DNA of 64,000 bases from Prauserella_A sp040635515 (GTDB taxonomy: Bacteria > Actinomycetota > Actinomycetes > Mycobacteriales > Pseudonocardiaceae). The notes under the pieces are model-generated. The model was not told where the DNA came from and did no database searches. It was given only the letters and a program-made list of their open reading frames with translations. A program made the position numbers and the translations under genes. Where the stretch lies: contig JBEYHY010000004.1 of NCBI GenBank assembly GCA_040635515.1, positions 372,001-436,000 of the forward strand, read 5' to 3'. The first letter of the stretch is position 1. Every line of letters begins with the position of its first letter. Positions 1 through 6,977 of the stretch are shown piece after piece.

Positions 1-107
1 GACCGGACCTCACCGCCGGGGCCGACGACGACAACGGCGCCGTGATGCGTGCTCTCCACGAACCCCGAGCGAACGACCTCGACGAGTACCGGGTCGCCGT
101 CAGGCAC
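1..107 (-). CDS. Asparaginase (PF06089-type), N-terminal part only
   Basis: This is the first ~35 codons of a gene that runs off the left edge. It starts at GTG 105-107. The translation contains VLVEVVRSGFVES followed by HHGAVVVVG, which is the usual opening of actinobacterial asparaginase II (L-asparagine to aspartate plus ammonia, cytoplasmic or exported). The start codon overlaps the last 8 bases of the rsiG gene on the same strand, so the two are probably co-transcribed and translationally coupled. The catalytic residues lie outside the window, so activity cannot be judged. Confidence 0.75.
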   Translation of the reverse strand, partial: MPDGDPVLVEVVRSGFVESTHHGAVVVVGPGGEVR

Positions 108-690
108 CCTTGCCCTCTGTCGGCTCGGTTGCCGCGTCGCCGCGCTGGCTCGCCAGCAGTTCGTCGACGGAGGCACTGCCCTGCGCGTAGCGGCGGGCGA
201 TCTCCGCGTTGAACGCGTCGACGACGCCCTGCACCTCCCTGCGACGCTGGGAGACGGAGGTCTCCTGCTCGTGGAAGCTCTCCAGTGTCTCGGTCAGCTT
301 GTCTTCCGTCAGCGATGCGACATCGGACAGATCGGCGTTGCCGACAAGCGCTTCCGCTCTGCGGCGATACTCGCCCGCTCGTGACGGTTCGAGGGTCTGG
401 TGCCTGCCCGAACCCGTCGCCGGACCGATCGCGTTCTCGGCGAGGATCGTTGCCAGTTGATCGACGATGCTGACGTCGCCACCCGAACTACGTCGCTGCT
501 GTTCCGCGCGCACGATGTCGATGCGTGCGTGCAGGAGCCGCCGCAGGTAGGAGAGGTCGGTCTCTTCCTGTGCGGCCTCGTCCCTGCGTTCGCGCAGCAC
601 CGCCATCGGCAGCGTGTCCAGGTGCTGGACATAGTCGGCGGCGAGGACGCGGTCGATGCGACGGCGTCCGCCGGGCCGGACTTCGATCAC
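100..690 (-). CDS. rsiG: RsiG-like c-di-GMP-binding anti-sigma factor
   Basis: A 196-residue, largely helical cytoplasmic protein. In Streptomyces, RsiG sequesters the flagellar-type sigma factor WhiG when loaded with cyclic di-GMP, through two copies of the motif E(X)3S(X)2R(X)3Q(X)3D. Both copies are visible here. The second is exact: E143, S147, R150, Q154, D158. The first has the same spacing but His for Gln: E43, S47, R50, H54, D58. The start is GTG at 688-690; no ATG is in frame upstream. It precedes the asparaginase gene with an 8-base overlap. No whiG-like sigma gene is in the window, so the partner is unknown. A GGDEF protein at 16.3 kb could supply the ligand (inference). The family call is firm; a role in sporulation is inferred from Streptomyces. 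Confidence 0.85.
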   Translation of the reverse strand: MIEVRPGGRRRIDRVLAADYVQHLDTLPMAVLRERRDEAAQEETDLSYLRRLLHARIDIVRAEQQRRSSGGDVSIVDQLATILAENAIGPATGSGRHQTLEPSRAGEYRRRAEALVGNADLSDVASLTEDKLTETLESFHEQETSVSQRRREVQGVVDAFNAEIARRYAQGSASVDELLASQRGDAATEPTEGKGA

Positions 691-745
691 GGGGGTTCAT
701 CCTGCTCTACATCGGTCTTGCGAACTAGGGCGGGGGCCGATCATC

Positions 746-1867
746 TCACCCGCGAAGCTGCTGTACAGCGTCTCTGCCTGGCGCGGCGTGCTCGGCAGGC
801 ACCGAATCGGGATCGATCGCGGCCTGTACCGCGCGATCCTCCTCGCCCGCGATCAGTTCCGCCTCCGTCTTTGTCGACCGCTTGACCAGCGCAAGTGCGA
901 CGGGGCCCAGTTCGTGGTGCTGGGCGACGCTGCCCACCCTGCCGACGATCCGGTCGCCGAGTCGCACCGCATCACCCGTTTCGGGATAAATTTCGGGCGA
1001 GCCGTCGAGATGCAGCAGCACCATGTTGCGTGGTGGCCTTCCCACGTTGTGCACCTTGGCCACGGTCTCCTGTCCCCGGTAGCAGCCTTTCGCGACGTGC
1101 GCGGCCGAGCCGATCCAGTTGACCTCGTGCGGAATCGTGCGTTCGTCGGTGTCGACACCGAGCCGGGGGCGCAGCGATTCCACCCTCAACGCGTCGAAAG
1201 CCCACGACCCGGCAGGCCGCGCTCCCGCGTCGGTGAGCCGTTTCCACCATGTGGTCAGTTCTTTCCTCGGCACCAGTAGGTCCACACTGGACTGGCCAGG
1301 CCACGGCATTCTTCGCGCGAAGCCGCCGCCTTCCAGTGCGACGACGGAGTAGGGCCGCGAAGGGAGTCCGACGTCGAGCACCGTGTCCGCGTCGGGACCG
1401 AGCAGCGTCAGCAGCGCGAACTCGGAGGAGGCTTGCTTGATGTCCACCTTGGACCAGAACTTCATCGCCTCGAAGTACTCGAAGAGCGTTTGCTTCCCGC
1501 CCTTGGGCAGCGCGCTCGTCGCCTGAGCCCCCGGATCGGTGTCGAGGTAGACGGTGCCGTCGACGTAGGAAAGCACCATGTGCGCGTCGATCCGGCCCTG
1601 GCTGTCGAGCACGAGCGCCTCCGTGCCCTTGCCTTCCTCCATCGCCGAGACGTGCTGCGAGATCACGAGGTGCAGCCAGGAAAGCCGCTCCTCGCCGGTG
1701 ACGGTGATGACCTCCCTGTGCGACCTGTCGACGACGGCGACTCCCCGGGTGGCGGTGCGCTGCTCGGCGAATGGGTCTCCCCAATGCCACGGCACTCCCG
1801 CCTCCGGGTTGCCTTCCTGGGCGCCGACCGCGCCGGGCAGTTCGAGCAAAGGTGACTGGTAACCCAT
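746..1867 (-). CDS. ygfZ: Folate-binding YgfZ/GcvT-like protein
   Basis: A 373-residue protein of the tetrahydrofolate-binding YgfZ family, which helps maintain or repair Fe-S enzymes in the cytoplasm. The diagnostic motif KGCYRGQE lies at residues 260-267 with its conserved Cys, followed by a beta-barrel C-terminus. The open frame extends far upstream, through the divergent pabC gene, but the start chosen is ATG 1865-1867 (MGYQSPLL). That leaves 31 bases to the pabC start and gives the normal family length. The equivalent of M. tuberculosis Rv0811c, also divergent from pabC. The C-terminal ~20 residues are a variable acidic tail. Confidence 0.85.
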   Translation of the reverse strand: MGYQSPLLELPGAVGAQEGNPEAGVPWHWGDPFAEQRTATRGVAVVDRSHREVITVTGEERLSWLHLVISQHVSAMEEGKGTEALVLDSQGRIDAHMVLSYVDGTVYLDTDPGAQATSALPKGGKQTLFEYFEAMKFWSKVDIKQASSEFALLTLLGPDADTVLDVGLPSRPYSVVALEGGGFARRMPWPGQSSVDLLVPRKELTTWWKRLTDAGARPAGSWAFDALRVESLRPRLGVDTDERTIPHEVNWIGSAAHVAKGCYRGQETVAKVHNVGRPPRNMVLLHLDGSPEIYPETGDAVRLGDRIVGRVGSVAQHHELGPVALALVKRSTKTEAELIAGEEDRAVQAAIDPDSVPAEHAAPGRDAVQQLRG

Positions 1868-1898
1868 GACATCGAGGTTAGTTGAGTACCGTGTGGGA

Positions 1899-2747
1899 AT
1901 GCGCGTGCTCGCCTTTCTCGACGGCACTCTTGCCGACCCGGCCAAAGCCCACATCCGCATCGACGACCTCGGCCTCGTGCGTGGTGACGGGGTCTTCGAG
2001 ACGATCCTCATCAGCAACGGCAGGCCGCGTGAACTCGGCCCGCACCTCGACCGGCTCGCCCGTTCCGCGCGATTGCTCGACCTGCCCGAACCCGACCGGC
2101 CGGCGTGGGAACGCGTCGTACGCACGGTGATCGACAACTGGCGGGGACCCGACGAGTTCGCGCTCAAGCTGGTCATGACCCGTGGCGTCGAAGGCGACCC
2201 CGAAGGTAAGCCCACCACGTTCGCTGTGGGCATGGAGATCGACGAGAAGGCGAAGCGCGCGAGGGTCGAGGGCATCGCGGCCATCACGCTCGACCGGGGT
2301 ATCGACTGCGATCTCGTCGACAGGGCGCCGTGGCTGCTGCTCAGCGCCAAGACTCTCTCCTATGCCCTCAACATGGCCGCGGTGCGTGAGGCGGCGAGGA
2401 GGGGAGCGTCGGATGTCATCTTCACCGCCAACGACGGCTCCGTGCTGGAGGGACCGACGTCCAACGTGATCGTCGCGAGGGGGCGCACCCTCTACACCCC
2501 GCCGCCGACCATCGGCATCCTGAAGGGCACGACGCAGGGCGATGTCTTCCGTGCGGCCGAGCGCGCGGGCTGGACGACCAAGGTCGAGCCGCTTCGGGCC
2601 GACGAGCTCGGCTCGGCCGACGGGTTGTTCCTCGCGTCGTCGGTCCGCAAGGTGACGAGGGTGCACACGCTGGACGGCGTCGTGCTGCCCGACGCCACCG
2701 AGATCCACGCCGAACTCGCGCGGATCTACGAGTCCCAGTACGAGTGA
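1899..2747 (+). CDS. pabC: Aminodeoxychorismate lyase (PLP fold type IV)
   Basis: A 282-residue cytoplasmic PLP enzyme of the class IV aminotransferase fold. It most likely converts 4-amino-4-deoxychorismate to p-aminobenzoate plus pyruvate in folate synthesis. The Schiff-base lysine is K151 in SAKTLSYA; the class IV signature LEGPTSNVIV follows about 45 residues later. The start is ATG 1899 (MRVLAFLDG); the frame stays open upstream to 1866, but that would overlap ygfZ. It is divergent from the folate-binding ygfZ, which fits a shared folate theme. A branched-chain or D-amino-acid aminotransferase role cannot be excluded from sequence alone. Confidence 0.8.
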   Translation: MRVLAFLDGTLADPAKAHIRIDDLGLVRGDGVFETILISNGRPRELGPHLDRLARSARLLDLPEPDRPAWERVVRTVIDNWRGPDEFALKLVMTRGVEGDPEGKPTTFAVGMEIDEKAKRARVEGIAAITLDRGIDCDLVDRAPWLLLSAKTLSYALNMAAVREAARRGASDVIFTANDGSVLEGPTSNVIVARGRTLYTPPPTIGILKGTTQGDVFRAAERAGWTTKVEPLRADELGSADGLFLASSVRKVTRVHTLDGVVLPDATEIHAELARIYESQYE

Positions 2748-2754
2748 GGGGTTC

Positions 2755-3372
2755 CTAGCCGATCACTCGGTGCAGGAGCGCGGAGGTGTGCGGCGTCATG
2801 GGCTGGCCGACCATGGCGCGCTCCTCTACGAAGCCGAGGTCGCCGTTCGCGACGATGCCGTAGAGGCGCTGGGCCGCGGTCACCTCTTTTGCCGTCGAGG
2901 TACGCACGACGGCATCGGTGGAGAGCTGCCACGAGGACTGGGTCTTCGGCTTGCCGTAGAACAGTTCGAGGATGCCGCTCGAATGGGCGAGCAGTAGTTC
3001 GATCGTGTCGTCGGCCTGCGGTCGCCACCAGCCGGTTTCGCGGGCCGCGGGCCTGATCACGTTGCCCTCCTCGTCAAGAAGCCAGGAACGGGCTTCGTGG
3101 AAGAGGAACGGACGGCCGTCGTGGGAGATCGTGAGCTGCTGGGCGAAGCGGTAGGGGCCGTCGATGGTCGGATAGTTGACCTCGCCCTCGCCGCGCCACA
3201 CGCCGACGAGCGGCAGCAGCGCGAGACACGCGTCGTTGAGGTTCGCGCCCTCACGCAGGTTTGCCGTGTCCCCGGGAATGGGCAGGTCGTCGAGCTGCGG
3301 AATGTTGCGCTTCGCCGTGGTTTCCGCGCGTTCCGCAGCGATCCTGATGGCGTCGTCGCCACTTGCCGACAT
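2755..3372 (-). CDS. Nitrobindin-like / FABP-family heme protein
   Basis: A 205-residue beta-barrel protein of the UPF0678/nitrobindin family. The signature GVWRGEGEVNYPT is at residues 57-69, and a C-terminal His (HTSALLHR) is where the heme-ligating His lies in nitrobindins. Family members bind ferric heme and nitric oxide or isomerise peroxynitrite; ligand binding here is inferred. The start is ATG 3370-3372 (MSASGDDA); the longer upstream frame runs through the small ORF at 3378-3476 and looks spurious. It sits five bases downstream of that ORF, so the two are probably one transcript. Equivalent in position to M. tuberculosis Rv0813c. Confidence 0.8.
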   Translation of the reverse strand: MSASGDDAIRIAAERAETTAKRNIPQLDDLPIPGDTANLREGANLNDACLALLPLVGVWRGEGEVNYPTIDGPYRFAQQLTISHDGRPFLFHEARSWLLDEEGNVIRPAARETGWWRPQADDTIELLLAHSSGILELFYGKPKTQSSWQLSTDAVVRTSTAKEVTAAQRLYGIVANGDLGFVEERAMVGQPMTPHTSALLHRVIG

Positions 3373-3377
3373 GGAAC

Positions 3378-3476
3378 TCAGCGCTGGTCGGAGTAGAGCC
3401 GGTAGATCACATAGCCGCCGAACCAGGTGGTGGCGACGATGGCGAGCACCAGCAGCGTCGTAAACAGAATCTCCAC
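3378..3476 (-). CDS. 32-residue single-span membrane peptide
   Basis: A short ORF, GTG 3474-3476 to TGA 3378-3380. It encodes a hydrophobic helix (FTTLLVLAIVATTWFGGYVI) followed by a basic, polar tail ending in YSDQR. This is the architecture of a one-pass inner-membrane micropeptide. It lies five bases upstream of the nitrobindin-like gene on the same strand. No Shine-Dalgarno is visible; instead TATCCT (a TANNNT -10) ends seven bases before the GTG, which fits a leaderless transcript. Function unknown. It could be a chance ORF, but the clean transmembrane pattern and tight spacing argue for a real gene. Confidence 0.55.
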   Translation of the reverse strand: MEILFTTLLVLAIVATTWFGGYVIYRLYSDQR

Positions 3477-3564
3477 GGCAGGGAGGATAACCCGTCATGG
3501 GAGGCCGGGCGGGAGGGCGACCCGGCAGGGGTGAGAACGGTCACGACAAACCGGGCATACGAAA

Positions 3565-3596
3565 GAAGCCACCCCCGGCGCGCCGGGGGTGGCTTC
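3565..3596. terminator. Perfect 32-bp palindrome, bidirectional terminator
   Basis: A perfect inverted repeat with 16-base arms (GAAGCCACCCCCGGCG and its complement) and no spacer, symmetrical between 3580 and 3581. It lies 17 bases beyond the stop of the DUF1416 gene, so it most likely ends the thioredoxin-rhodanese-DUF1416 transcript; a T-tract is not obvious, as is usual in high-GC actinobacteria. Confidence 0.8.
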
Positions 3597-3612
3597 CTGT
3601 GTCTTCGCGCGG

Positions 3613-3918
3613 TCAGCCGATGCCGATGGAAACCTTGTGCACGCCGGGACCTTCGGCGGTCACCGCCGCCTGCCCGTTGCCGGAGCGGTGCAGTGCCCGC
3701 ACCGTCCAGTCGCCCGGCGCCGCGTAGAACCGGAAGTCGCCCTCCTGCGATGCCTGCACCTCGCCTGCGAACTCGCCGTCGGCGTTGAGCAGCCGCACGT
3801 ACGCGCCGCCGATCGGACCGGCTTCACCCGTGACCGTGCCCGCGACGACGACCTGGCCGCCGGTGTCCTCGTCCGCGGCCGTCGCGGTCTGCGCCGGTGC
3901 GCCGCAACCGTCGCTCAT
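3613..3918 (-). CDS. sseC: DUF1416 protein (SseC-like)
   Basis: A 101-residue protein matching the small DUF1416 family that in actinobacteria always accompanies a thiosulfate sulfurtransferase. After an N-terminal MSDGCGAP it reads as a single beta-sandwich carboxypeptidase-regulatory-like domain (GAYVRLLNADGEFAGE, then FRFYAAPGDWTVR). The start is ATG 3916-3918, which overlaps the rhodanese stop by one base (TGATG), so translation is coupled; a GTG one codon earlier is possible. The biochemical role is not established; context points to sulfur transfer. Equivalent of M. tuberculosis sseC2. Confidence 0.8.
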   Translation of the reverse strand: MSDGCGAPAQTATAADEDTGGQVVVAGTVTGEAGPIGGAYVRLLNADGEFAGEVQASQEGDFRFYAAPGDWTVRALHRSGNGQAAVTAEGPGVHKVSIGIG

Positions 3919-4754
3919 CACTTCTCTCCCGTCTCGATGGGCACGCCGACCAGCGAGCCGTATTCCGTCCAGGACCCGTCATAGTTCTTGACGTCGCTGA
4001 GGCCGATCAGCTCACGAAGGGCGAACCAGGTGTGGCTGGAACGCTCGCCGATCCGGCAGTAGGCGATGGTCGACTTCTCCGTGTCGAGACCGGCCTCCCG
4101 GTACAGCTCGGTCAGCTCTTCCGCCGACTTGAAGGTGCCGTCCTCGTTGGCAGCCTTCGACCACGGCACGTTGACCGCGCTCGGGATGTGCCCGCCCCGC
4201 TGCGCCGACTCCTGCGGAAGGTGGGCCGGGGCGAGCAGCTTGCCGGTGAACTCGTCAGGCGACCTGACATCGACGAGGTTCTTGGTGTTGATCGCGTCGA
4301 CGACCTCGTCACGGAAGGCCCGCAGGTTGAGGTCCTGCTCCTTGGCCGTGTAGCTGGTGCGCTCGCGCTTGACCTCGTCGGAGGTCAGCTCCCTCCCGTC
4401 GAGCTCCCACTTCTTGCGGCCACCGTCGAGCAGCTTGACCTTGTCGTGGCCGTAGAGCTTGAAGTACCAGTACGCGTACGCGGCGAACCAGTTGTTGTTG
4501 CCGCCGTAGAGGACGACGAGATCGTCGTTGCCGATGCCCTTTTCGGACAGCAGCGCCTCGAAACCCGCCTTGTCGACGAAGTCTCGCCGGACCGGGTCCT
4601 GCAGGTCGGTCTTCCAGTCGATCTTCACGGCGCCACGGATGTGCCCGCCGTCATAGGCTGTGGTGTCCTCGTCGACTTCGGCGAACACCACGCCGGGGGT
4701 GTCCAGGTTCTCCTCTGCCCACTGGGTAGTGACCAGGACGTCTTCGCGGCTCAT
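3918..4754 (-). CDS. cysA: Thiosulfate sulfurtransferase, double rhodanese domain
   Basis: A 278-residue tandem-rhodanese protein. The N-terminal domain is inactive and the C-terminal one carries the persulfide-forming cysteine C233 in CRIGERSS, where the CR-G active loop matches the thiosulfate/mercaptopyruvate sulfurtransferase family. It transfers sulfane sulfur in the cytoplasm. The start is ATG 4752-4754, which overlaps the stop of a 16-codon leader ORF (ATGA). It is followed by DUF1416 with a one-base overlap, the usual cysA2-sseC2 arrangement. The upstream thioredoxin and DUF4395 genes suggest a common thiol/sulfur role. The acceptor is unknown. Confidence 0.9.
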   Translation of the reverse strand: MSREDVLVTTQWAEENLDTPGVVFAEVDEDTTAYDGGHIRGAVKIDWKTDLQDPVRRDFVDKAGFEALLSEKGIGNDDLVVLYGGNNNWFAAYAYWYFKLYGHDKVKLLDGGRKKWELDGRELTSDEVKRERTSYTAKEQDLNLRAFRDEVVDAINTKNLVDVRSPDEFTGKLLAPAHLPQESAQRGGHIPSAVNVPWSKAANEDGTFKSAEELTELYREAGLDTEKSTIAYCRIGERSSHTWFALRELIGLSDVKNYDGSWTEYGSLVGVPIETGEK

Positions 4755-4801
4755 TGACAGGCACTCACTTTCTTGTTTGTCGTGGGTTGGCGGGTGTTCA
4801 T
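4751..4801 (-). CDS. 16-residue Cys-containing leader ORF upstream of cysA
   Basis: The ORF runs from ATG 4799-4801 to TGA 4751-4753 and encodes MNTRQPTTNKKVSACQ. Its stop overlaps the rhodanese ATG (ATGA), so ribosomes finishing the leader would restart on cysA. In mycobacteria, short ORFs with polycysteine tracts upstream of sulfur operons act as cysteine-responsive attenuators (established). This one has a single Cys, two codons before the stop, so the same mechanism is only inferred. No clear Shine-Dalgarno or TANNNT box precedes the ATG. It may simply be a translational coupler. Confidence 0.5.
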   Translation of the reverse strand: MNTRQPTTNKKVSACQ

Positions 4802-4833
4802 CGATGTCAATCGATCTTGTAAGGGCTTGTTGC

Positions 4834-5271
4834 TCAGCTCGCGGGTTCGGTGCGGTGGGTCATTCGCTTGCCGAGCAGGTACAGCTCGCAACCGAGGCAG
4901 AAGCCGAACGCCGCGTTCAGGAAGGCGGCGAACAACGCGAAAGCGGTCGCGACGATGCCGAGTGCGGGCACCTCCGCCGCGTATCCGATGGTGCCGACGA
5001 GGGCGAACACGAATCCGACGGCCTGCGCGAACCGCAGCGGCGCCGCGTCTTCCCTCTCCGAGGTCGGCTTCAGCCGTGGAGCGACGAGCAGGCGATACAG
5101 CACCGAGTACGGCGCCGGTTTCAGACCGATGAACGCGCCGATCGCGAACACCACGGTCTGTGCCGCGAGCAGCGGCCACCAGCCGGTGAGCAGGACAACG
5201 GCGAGCACGATCGTTGTCACGATGGCTGCGAAGCGCGGACCACGTGGATCCACCGCTACTCGTGCGGACAT
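4834..5271 (-). CDS. DUF4395 membrane protein
   Basis: A 145-residue membrane protein with about four hydrophobic segments, for example VTTIVLAVVLLTGWWPLLAA and GIVATAFALFAAFLNAAFGF, and a conserved CLGCELYLLG near the C-terminus. This matches DUF4395, whose members are found beside thioredoxins and rhodaneses. The start is ATG 5269-5271 behind an excellent GGAGGTGAC ribosome site; the longer frame upstream lacks one. The CxxC pair in the membrane suggests electron or sulfur transfer across the bilayer with the neighbouring thioredoxin (inference). No function is proven for the family. Confidence 0.75.
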   Translation of the reverse strand: MSARVAVDPRGPRFAAIVTTIVLAVVLLTGWWPLLAAQTVVFAIGAFIGLKPAPYSVLYRLLVAPRLKPTSEREDAAPLRFAQAVGFVFALVGTIGYAAEVPALGIVATAFALFAAFLNAAFGFCLGCELYLLGKRMTHRTEPAS

Positions 5272-5407
5272 GTCACCTCCCGTATGCGTACGTCGAGCCG
5301 GATCTATCGGCAGGACGAACACAGACTGCTACGGACGCGGCACAAGTCGACCGCACGCCGTTGCGTCAGAAGGTGGGTAGGCAGCCTGTCCACGGCGTCC
5401 AGCCTAC

Positions 5408-5902
5408 TCAGGCTCCCTCAGAGTGGGAACCGTGTTCAATCTGTGGGAGCAGATGTGGTTCGAGCGCTTCGAGCAGGTCAGCGGCCTTGGGGACACCGCT
5501 GACCCTCAGCAGTTCGTCGCCGTCGGAGGTGAAGGCGAGGGTCGTGGGAGTGCGCAGCACGCCAAGCCGGTGCGCGACGGAGGGCTGGTCGGTGACGTCG
5601 ATGTCGACGTGTTCGAGGCCCTCGGTGCGGCCCGCCAGCGAGGAGAGCACCGCCCTCGCGTGCCTGCACGGCGCGCAGAACGTGGTCGAGATCTGCACGA
5701 GCGTGACGGCCGTTGCGGGCGCGAGCACGGCCCTGACCTGCTCGGGAAGCGTGGCCTCCGGTCGCCCCTCGGCTTCGGTGTTCGCCGCCGAGGGGATCGG
5801 AGTCGTCCTGGCCTTCCTGATGCGGCCGTTGCGGGCGTTCAGCACGACGCCGACGACGAGAGCCGCGGCCAGCGTGCCGAGAAGCACCCACAAACCTGGC
5901 AC
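5408..5902 (-). CDS. Membrane-anchored thioredoxin-like protein (ThiX-like)
   Basis: A 164-residue protein with an N-terminal transmembrane anchor (LWVLLGTLAAALVVGVVL, residues ~4-21), a variable linker, and a thioredoxin domain with the redox pair C76-A-P-C79 and the cis-proline loop RTPTTLAF. It probably reduces disulfides or persulfides at the membrane. The start is GTG 5900-5902. It leads the DUF4395-leader-rhodanese-DUF1416 run, separated from DUF4395 by 136 bases in which no other gene is seen. Positional equivalent of M. tuberculosis thiX. Whether the domain faces out or in is not determined. Confidence 0.8.
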   Translation of the reverse strand: MPGLWVLLGTLAAALVVGVVLNARNGRIRKARTTPIPSAANTEAEGRPEATLPEQVRAVLAPATAVTLVQISTTFCAPCRHARAVLSSLAGRTEGLEHVDIDVTDQPSVAHRLGVLRTPTTLAFTSDGDELLRVSGVPKAADLLEALEPHLLPQIEHGSHSEGA

Positions 5903-5924
5903 CGTCAGCGTCCTCTCTCGTTCG

Positions 5925-6800
5925 TCACCTGCTGCTCGACGCGCCCGCGAAGGTCACGTCCTTGGCCTCACCGCTGATCGTCAGCGACCCGGGGTCCACC
6001 CTGATCGCGGTCGGCGTCACCGTGAACGGCAGGTCGCCGGTGCTGATGTCGGCCTCGAAGTTGGGCAGCAACCGCTCCTGCACTTCAGCGGGAACGACGG
6101 TGGTCTCCTTGTCATTCCCGAACTGGAGCCGGTGAGGGGTGATCCGGATGGTGGTGTCCTGGAGTTCGATCATGGCGAAGGCGAAGATCTCGACCTTTTC
6201 GCCCGCGATCTGCAGCTTGCCGGAAATCCGGACGCCAGCCGTCGAGTCCTTCTTGTCGTCCTCTTCCTCCGAGGTGCCCTCGGAATCGTCGCTGTCGGTG
6301 CCCTCACCGTTGCGTACGTAGGACTCGCTGGAAGGGTCGATCCGCAGGTCCTCGATGTTGTCGAGCGGCTTGACCTTGGCGATGTCGCTGGCTTTGAGGG
6401 TGATCTGGCCTTCGAGGTCGCCGATGTTGATGTTGTCGACGTTGCCTGACGTCAGGTCGGACAGCGGTGCCGTCACGTTGCGCAGTTCGGCCCTGATGGA
6501 GACGTCGCTGAGAATGTCCTCGACCGGAACGCCGTCGGCGGAAACCGTGATGTGACCGTAGTCGCCGGAAATCGCCTGCGTCGCGAAGGGGAAACCGTGA
6601 ATGGTGACGGCGGGGTCCTCGCTCAGGCCGAGCTGTTCCCTCGCCTTCTGTGAAACGGTGTGTTCCGCGAAGGCCGCGGCCGCGAAATCGGCTCCGACCA
6701 GCAAACCGAGCAGCACGACGACGATGACGATGATCTTGCGAGCGCGGCGGCCTCCCTTGCGAGGGGAAGGCCGGCTGTCCTGGGTCACTGCGCTACTCAC
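5925..6800 (-). CDS. lmeA: LmeA-like phospholipid-binding protein (DUF2993)
   Basis: A 291-residue envelope protein. It has a basic N-terminus, one hydrophobic segment (IIVIVVVLLGLLVGADFAAA, residues ~23-42) that acts as an uncleaved anchor or signal, and a DUF2993 domain opening with the typical VTIHGFPFATQAISGDYG. The mycobacterial orthologue LmeA binds phosphatidylinositol-type lipids and supports lipomannan maturation; a similar periplasmic role is inferred. An Asp/Glu/Ser-rich insertion (around SDDSEGTSEEEDDKKD) interrupts the domain and is probably a surface loop. It is divergent from glnR with a 177-base shared upstream region, as Rv0817c is from Rv0818. Confidence 0.75.
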   Translation of the reverse strand: MSSAVTQDSRPSPRKGGRRARKIIVIVVVLLGLLVGADFAAAAFAEHTVSQKAREQLGLSEDPAVTIHGFPFATQAISGDYGHITVSADGVPVEDILSDVSIRAELRNVTAPLSDLTSGNVDNINIGDLEGQITLKASDIAKVKPLDNIEDLRIDPSSESYVRNGEGTDSDDSEGTSEEEDDKKDSTAGVRISGKLQIAGEKVEIFAFAMIELQDTTIRITPHRLQFGNDKETTVVPAEVQERLLPNFEADISTGDLPFTVTPTAIRVDPGSLTISGEAKDVTFAGASSSR

Positions 6801-6977
6801 AATCGCTTCCGATCTGTTATCTACCGGCCAACATCGGCCAACACGGCCGCGCGGACGCGCGCGACCTCGTGTGATGCCGATTTCACGGCGGGGACCTCCG
6901 ACATTTCACCCGCTATTCTCACTGAGGACCGGCCCCGGGCTGGACCCGAGGCGCCACACGGACGGCAGGCGGCGGCC

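Noticed and set aside
746..2350. 534-codon minus-strand ORF as a single gene
   Set aside because: Its first 160 codons are antisense to pabC and have no protein character; the YgfZ domain begins at ATG 1867.
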